A stretch of DNA of 8,249 bases from Iamia sp035575815 (GTDB taxonomy: Bacteria; Actinomycetota; Acidimicrobiia; Acidimicrobiales; Iamiaceae): NCBI RefSeq assembly GCF_035575815.1, contig NZ_DATLXO010000023.1, positions 1 to 8,249 of the forward strand, in the 5' to 3' direction. Below the pieces are notes generated by a model. It was given only the letters and a program-made list of their open reading frames with translations. It had not been told where the DNA came from and ran no database searches. A program made the position numbers and the translations under genes. This document shows positions 5,956-8,249 of this stretch, piece after piece (positions within the stretch are counted from its first letter, which is position 1; every line of letters starts with the position of its first letter).

Positions 5956-5975
5956 GAGCGGCTGAGCGCTCGCTC
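5956..5975. promoter_or_regulatory. GAGCG direct and inverted repeats in the divergent promoter region
   Basis: Between the divergent sigma factor and sbcD genes (5883-6088) GAGCG occurs at 5956-5960 and 5964-5968 and, inverted as CGCTC, at 5967-5971 and 5971-5975; GAGCGCTC (5964-5971) is a perfect palindrome. The cluster could be a regulator binding site serving either gene. No SOS (LexA) box is recognisable in this region. Nothing else is seen in this 206-bp gap apart from the two candidate -10 boxes. Confidence 0.2.
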
Positions 5976-6075
5976 TGGACCAGGGGCCTGCCGCTCGGGG
6001 CCCACGACGTGGCGTTGGGTGGTGATCCGGCCACCCTCCGGGCGGAGCATCCACCTCACTGTCACACCCCCTCCG

Positions 6076-6081
6076 TACTGT
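6076..6081 (+). promoter_or_regulatory. Candidate -10 element of sbcDC (leaderless type)
   Basis: TACTGT fits TANNNT and ends seven bases before the GTG start of sbcD, which places the expected transcription start one base before the start codon. The GAGGGG directly abutting the GTG is too close to act as a ribosome site. A -35 element is not evident. Confidence 0.4.
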
Positions 6082-6088
6082 CGAGGGG

Positions 6089-7357
6089 GTGAAGGTGCTC
6101 CACACCTCCGACTGGCACCTGGGACGGGTGTTCCACGGCGCACCGCTCCTGGCCGACCAGGAGCGGGCCCTCTCGCGCGTGGTCGAGATCGCCCACGAGG
6201 CCGCGGTCGACGTGGTGGTCGTCGCCGGTGACCTCTACGACCGGGCCATCCCCCCGGCCGACGCCGTCGACCTCCTCGGCGAGGTGCTCCGAGAGCTCGC
6301 CGACCTCGGCGTCCACGTCGTGGCCATCACCGGCAACCACGACTCGCCCAACCGCGTCGGGTCGCTCGACCCGGTGCTGCGCCGCGAGGTCACCCTGCGT
6401 GGCCGCTTCGACGCCGCCACACCGGTGGTGGTGCCTGACCCCGCCGGCGGTCCCGACCTCGTCGTCCATCCCGTCCCCTACCTCGAGCCCCTCGCCGCCC
6501 GACCCGACCAGCGGGCCCCCGTCGCCGTCGACGGCCGCAACGGCGTGGTGCCGGGCGCGGCTTCCGCCCGCCCCTGGCGCGCCACCCAGCACGAGGTCCT
6601 CGCCCACGCCCTCGGTGCGGTGCGAGCCGACCTGGCCGCCCGGGGCTCGGTGCGCTCGGTGGTCGTGGCCCACGCCTTCGTCGCCGGTGCCGCCCCGTCC
6701 GACAGCGAGCGCGAGCTCAGCGTCGGCGGCGTCGACCGGGTGCCGGTCTCGGTCTTCGACGGCATCTCCTACACCGCCCTCGGCCACCTCCACCGCCCGC
6801 AGGAGCTCACCGGGCGCGTCGCCTACTCCGGCTCGCTGCTGCCCTACTCCTTCTCCGAGACGGCACCGTCGTCGGTGCGGGTCATCGACATCGCGGCCGA
6901 CGGGTCGGTGGCCGCCGAGGTCGTCCCCCTCGGGGTCGAGCGCCGGGCGGCCACCCTGTCGGGCCGCCTCGACGGGCTGCTGGCCGACCCCGCCCACCGG
7001 GCCGCCGAGGCGGCGTGGGTGCGGGCCCGCCTCACCGACGAGGTGCTGCCCCGCCACGCCATGGCCCGCCTCCGCGACCGCTTCCCCCACGCCGTCGTGC
7101 TCGAGCACGTCGCCCCCGCCCGGGTCGGCGGCACGGACGACATCCGCCGTCGCGACGGCGGCATCAGCCCCCTCGACCTGGCCCTGGCGTTCGTGGCCGA
7201 GCGCGTCGGTCGCCCTGTCGACGACGCCGAGGCGAGCCTGCTGTGGGCCGCGTTCGACTCGGTGGCGGCCCGCCAGCGCGAGCAACGGCCCGTCGGCACG
7301 GCGCCGGCCGATCGCCACCAGAGCGCCGCTCCGCCGGACGCCGGAGCGGTGGCATGA
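6089..7357 (+). CDS. sbcD: Exonuclease subunit SbcD (Mre11-like)
   Basis: Metal-dependent phosphoesterase subunit of the SbcCD complex, which with ATP trims DNA hairpins, cruciforms and blocked double-strand ends in the cytoplasm; 422 aa, close to the usual 400. The GTG start yields MKVLHTSDWHLGR, the standard SbcD N-terminus. Calcineurin-type phosphoesterase motifs are complete: SDWH (7-10, Asp8 and His10), GDLYDR (47-52), GNHD (82-85), AH (194-195, His195) and GHLH (232-235). Residues after about 245 hold the capping domain and the SbcC-binding region; the last 25 residues are Pro/Ala-rich and probably disordered. It overlaps sbcC through ATGA, so the two subunits are co-translated. The gene is divergent from the sigma factor gene, with 206 bp between start codons. 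Confidence 0.96.
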   Translation: MKVLHTSDWHLGRVFHGAPLLADQERALSRVVEIAHEAAVDVVVVAGDLYDRAIPPADAVDLLGEVLRELADLGVHVVAITGNHDSPNRVGSLDPVLRREVTLRGRFDAATPVVVPDPAGGPDLVVHPVPYLEPLAARPDQRAPVAVDGRNGVVPGAASARPWRATQHEVLAHALGAVRADLAARGSVRSVVVAHAFVAGAAPSDSERELSVGGVDRVPVSVFDGISYTALGHLHRPQELTGRVAYSGSLLPYSFSETAPSSVRVIDIAADGSVAAEVVPLGVERRAATLSGRLDGLLADPAHRAAEAAWVRARLTDEVLPRHAMARLRDRFPHAVVLEHVAPARVGGTDDIRRRDGGISPLDLALAFVAERVGRPVDDAEASLLWAAFDSVAARQREQRPVGTAPADRHQSAAPPDAGAVA

Positions 7358-8249
7358 GGCCGCGGCGCCTCGAGGTCGAGGCCTTCGGGCCCTTCGCCGG
7401 CGTCCAGGTCGTCGACTTCGACGCGCTCGGCGACGCCGGGCTGTTCCTCATCTGGGGTCCCACCGGTGCGGGCAAGAGCTTCCTGCTCGACGCCATCTGC
7501 TTCGCCCTCTACGGCGAGACGGCGGGCGACCGCCCGCTGGCCCGCCTCCACTCCGACTACGCCCGATCCGTCACCCCCCGAGTCGAGCTGCGCTTCGGTC
7601 TCGGCGCCGATGAGTGGTGCGTCCGGCGCGAGGCACCACGGTGGCGCACCAAGCGCGACGGCACCGCCACCCAGGCCTCGACCAAGGCCGTGCTCGAACG
7701 GCGGGTCCCGGGTGGCTCCGACGTGGTCGCCACCAAGGTCGCCGACGTCAACCGCATCCTCACCGACCGGCTCGGGCTCGACGCCGAGGAGTTCCGGCGC
7801 GTCGTCCTGCTGCCCCAGGGCCGCTTCGAGCAGGTGCTGCGGGCCTCGTCGGCCGAGCGGGAAGACCTCCTGAAGGCCATCTTCGGCACCACGGTCTTCG
7901 AGGACGTGGCCCGCACCCTCGACGACGAAGCCCGACGCGAGGCCCGCGCCATCGAGCACGCCGAGCACGAGCAGGAGATGCGCCGGACCTCGGCCCGGGC
8001 CGAGATGCGACGCCTCGCCACCGCCCTGGCGGGCCCCGGCGTCGGCGACGCGGACGCCGGCGAGCTCGACCGCCTCCTCAGCGAGGCGAGGGCGGCGATC
8101 GGTTCCCTCCCGACCGCGCCGACCGTCCCGACCGTCCCGACCGTCCCGACCGCGCCGACCGGTCCGACCGGTCCGACCGGTCCGACCGGTCCGACCGGTC
8201 CGACCGGTCCGACCTCCCCCACCGACACCGATGGGCCGGTGGTCCTCGC
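7354..8249 (+). CDS. sbcC: Exonuclease subunit SbcC (Rad50/SMC-like), 5' part, cut by window end
   Basis: ATPase subunit of SbcCD; the first 298 codons are present with no stop before the edge, and family members are usually about 1000 aa. The ATG lies in ATGA with the sbcD stop, and GGAG at 7343-7346 provides a ribosome site. The N-terminal nucleotide-binding half shows the start RRLEVEAFGPFAG (4-16), Walker A GPTGAGKS (35-42), LLDAICFALYGE (44-55) and the Q-loop VVLLPQGRF (150-158, Gln155). The first coiled-coil segment begins around 185 (Glu/Arg/Ala-rich heptad-like sequence to about 250). It is then interrupted by a Pro-Thr-X repeat at 253-288. The signature motif, Walker B and the zinc-hook Cys-X-X-Cys must lie beyond the window. 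Assignment is secure; the proline-rich insertion is unusual. Confidence 0.95.
   Translation, partial: MRPRRLEVEAFGPFAGVQVVDFDALGDAGLFLIWGPTGAGKSFLLDAICFALYGETAGDRPLARLHSDYARSVTPRVELRFGLGADEWCVRREAPRWRTKRDGTATQASTKAVLERRVPGGSDVVATKVADVNRILTDRLGLDAEEFRRVVLLPQGRFEQVLRASSAEREDLLKAIFGTTVFEDVARTLDDEARREARAIEHAEHEQEMRRTSARAEMRRLATALAGPGVGDADAGELDRLLSEARAAIGSLPTAPTVPTVPTVPTAPTGPTGPTGPTGPTGPTGPTSPTDTDGPVVL
8110..8217 (+). repeat. 12-unit 9-bp tandem repeat in sbcC encoding Pro-Thr-X
   Basis: Twelve contiguous 9-bp units of the form CCGACCNNN encode PTA, three PTV, PTA, six PTG and PTS, followed by a related PTD. The six PTG units (8155-8208) are identical in every base, which suggests recent expansion by slippage or unequal recombination. 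Each unit is three codons, so changes in copy number keep the reading frame. The encoded linker sits where SbcC should form its ascending coiled coil. Confidence 0.9.

Noticed and set aside
5883..6088. SOS (LexA) box for sbcDC
   Set aside because: No GAAC-N4-GTTC-like palindrome is present in the intergenic region.
4297..6105. Minus-strand open frame of 602 codons overlapping the sigma factor gene
   Set aside because: It is out of frame with the clear sigma region 2 and 4 motifs and rich in Arg/Ala/Pro/Gly, typical of a shadow frame in GC-rich DNA.
5883..6143. Extension of the sigma factor N-terminus by 87 residues to 6143
   Set aside because: It would overlap the first codons of sbcD on the other strand, consists of low-complexity Arg/Gly/Pro-rich sequence and exceeds the usual family length.
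8110..8217. CRISPR-like short repeat array
   Set aside because: Units are only 9 bp and directly contiguous without spacers, and they read in frame within sbcC.
7557..8228. Minus-strand frame starting with collagen-like Gly-Pro-Val repeats
   Set aside because: It is the antisense reading of the 9-bp repeat in sbcC; the plus strand has the Walker A, Q-loop and family start, so the collagen-like protein is not supported.

Overview
The window is 8.2 kb of very GC-rich DNA with strong third-position G/C preference, GTG as well as ATG starts, 4-bp start/stop overlaps and several genes lacking Shine-Dalgarno sequences. This fits a high-GC actinobacterium. The tandem Tat-exported ferritin-like proteins, together with remembered relatives of the neighbouring genes, point to the class Acidimicrobiia (Ilumatobacter/Iamia-like). 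That placement is inference. No rRNA, tRNA, CRISPR, insertion sequence or phage gene is visible, and the region reads as ordinary chromosome.

Layout: (1) 136-1739, two overlapping genes for exported ferritin-like four-helix proteins. The first has a Tat-type signal preceded by an unusually long N-terminal segment; the second is a predicted Tat lipoprotein with an acidic/threonine-rich tether. A perfect 16-bp hairpin at 1765-1805 closes this unit. (2) 1900-4469, a complete energy-coupling-factor cobalt/nickel importer: CbiM, a PDGLE-type small membrane subunit, CbiQ and CbiO, tightly coupled in one operon. (3) 4590-4946, a small STAS-like protein, convergent with and overlapping by 87 bp an ECF sigma factor carrying a C-terminal SnoaL-like domain (5882-4860, minus strand). 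The two reading frames lie codon-on-codon in the overlap. (4) 6089-8249, sbcD followed by the 5' part of sbcC, the SMC-like nuclease complex for hairpin and double-strand-end processing. sbcC runs off the window edge.

How the parts work together: CbiM, the PDGLE protein, CbiQ and CbiO form one membrane complex (substrate-binding component, small accessory subunit, coupling protein, ATPase). SbcC and SbcD form one nuclease. The STAS-like protein and the sigma factor are positional partners and may form a regulatory pair, but nothing in the sequence proves this. The ferritin-like pair is probably periplasmic or cell-surface; its role is unknown.

The most notable signals are the antiparallel codon-register overlap of the STAS-like and sigma genes, a 12-unit 9-bp tandem repeat that puts a Pro-Thr-X linker into SbcC near its coiled coil, and a repeated leaderless-promoter pattern (TANNNT 7-8 nt before the start codon, no ribosome site) at cbiM, the sigma factor and sbcD. 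I found no clear undescribed multi-gene defence or mobile system.
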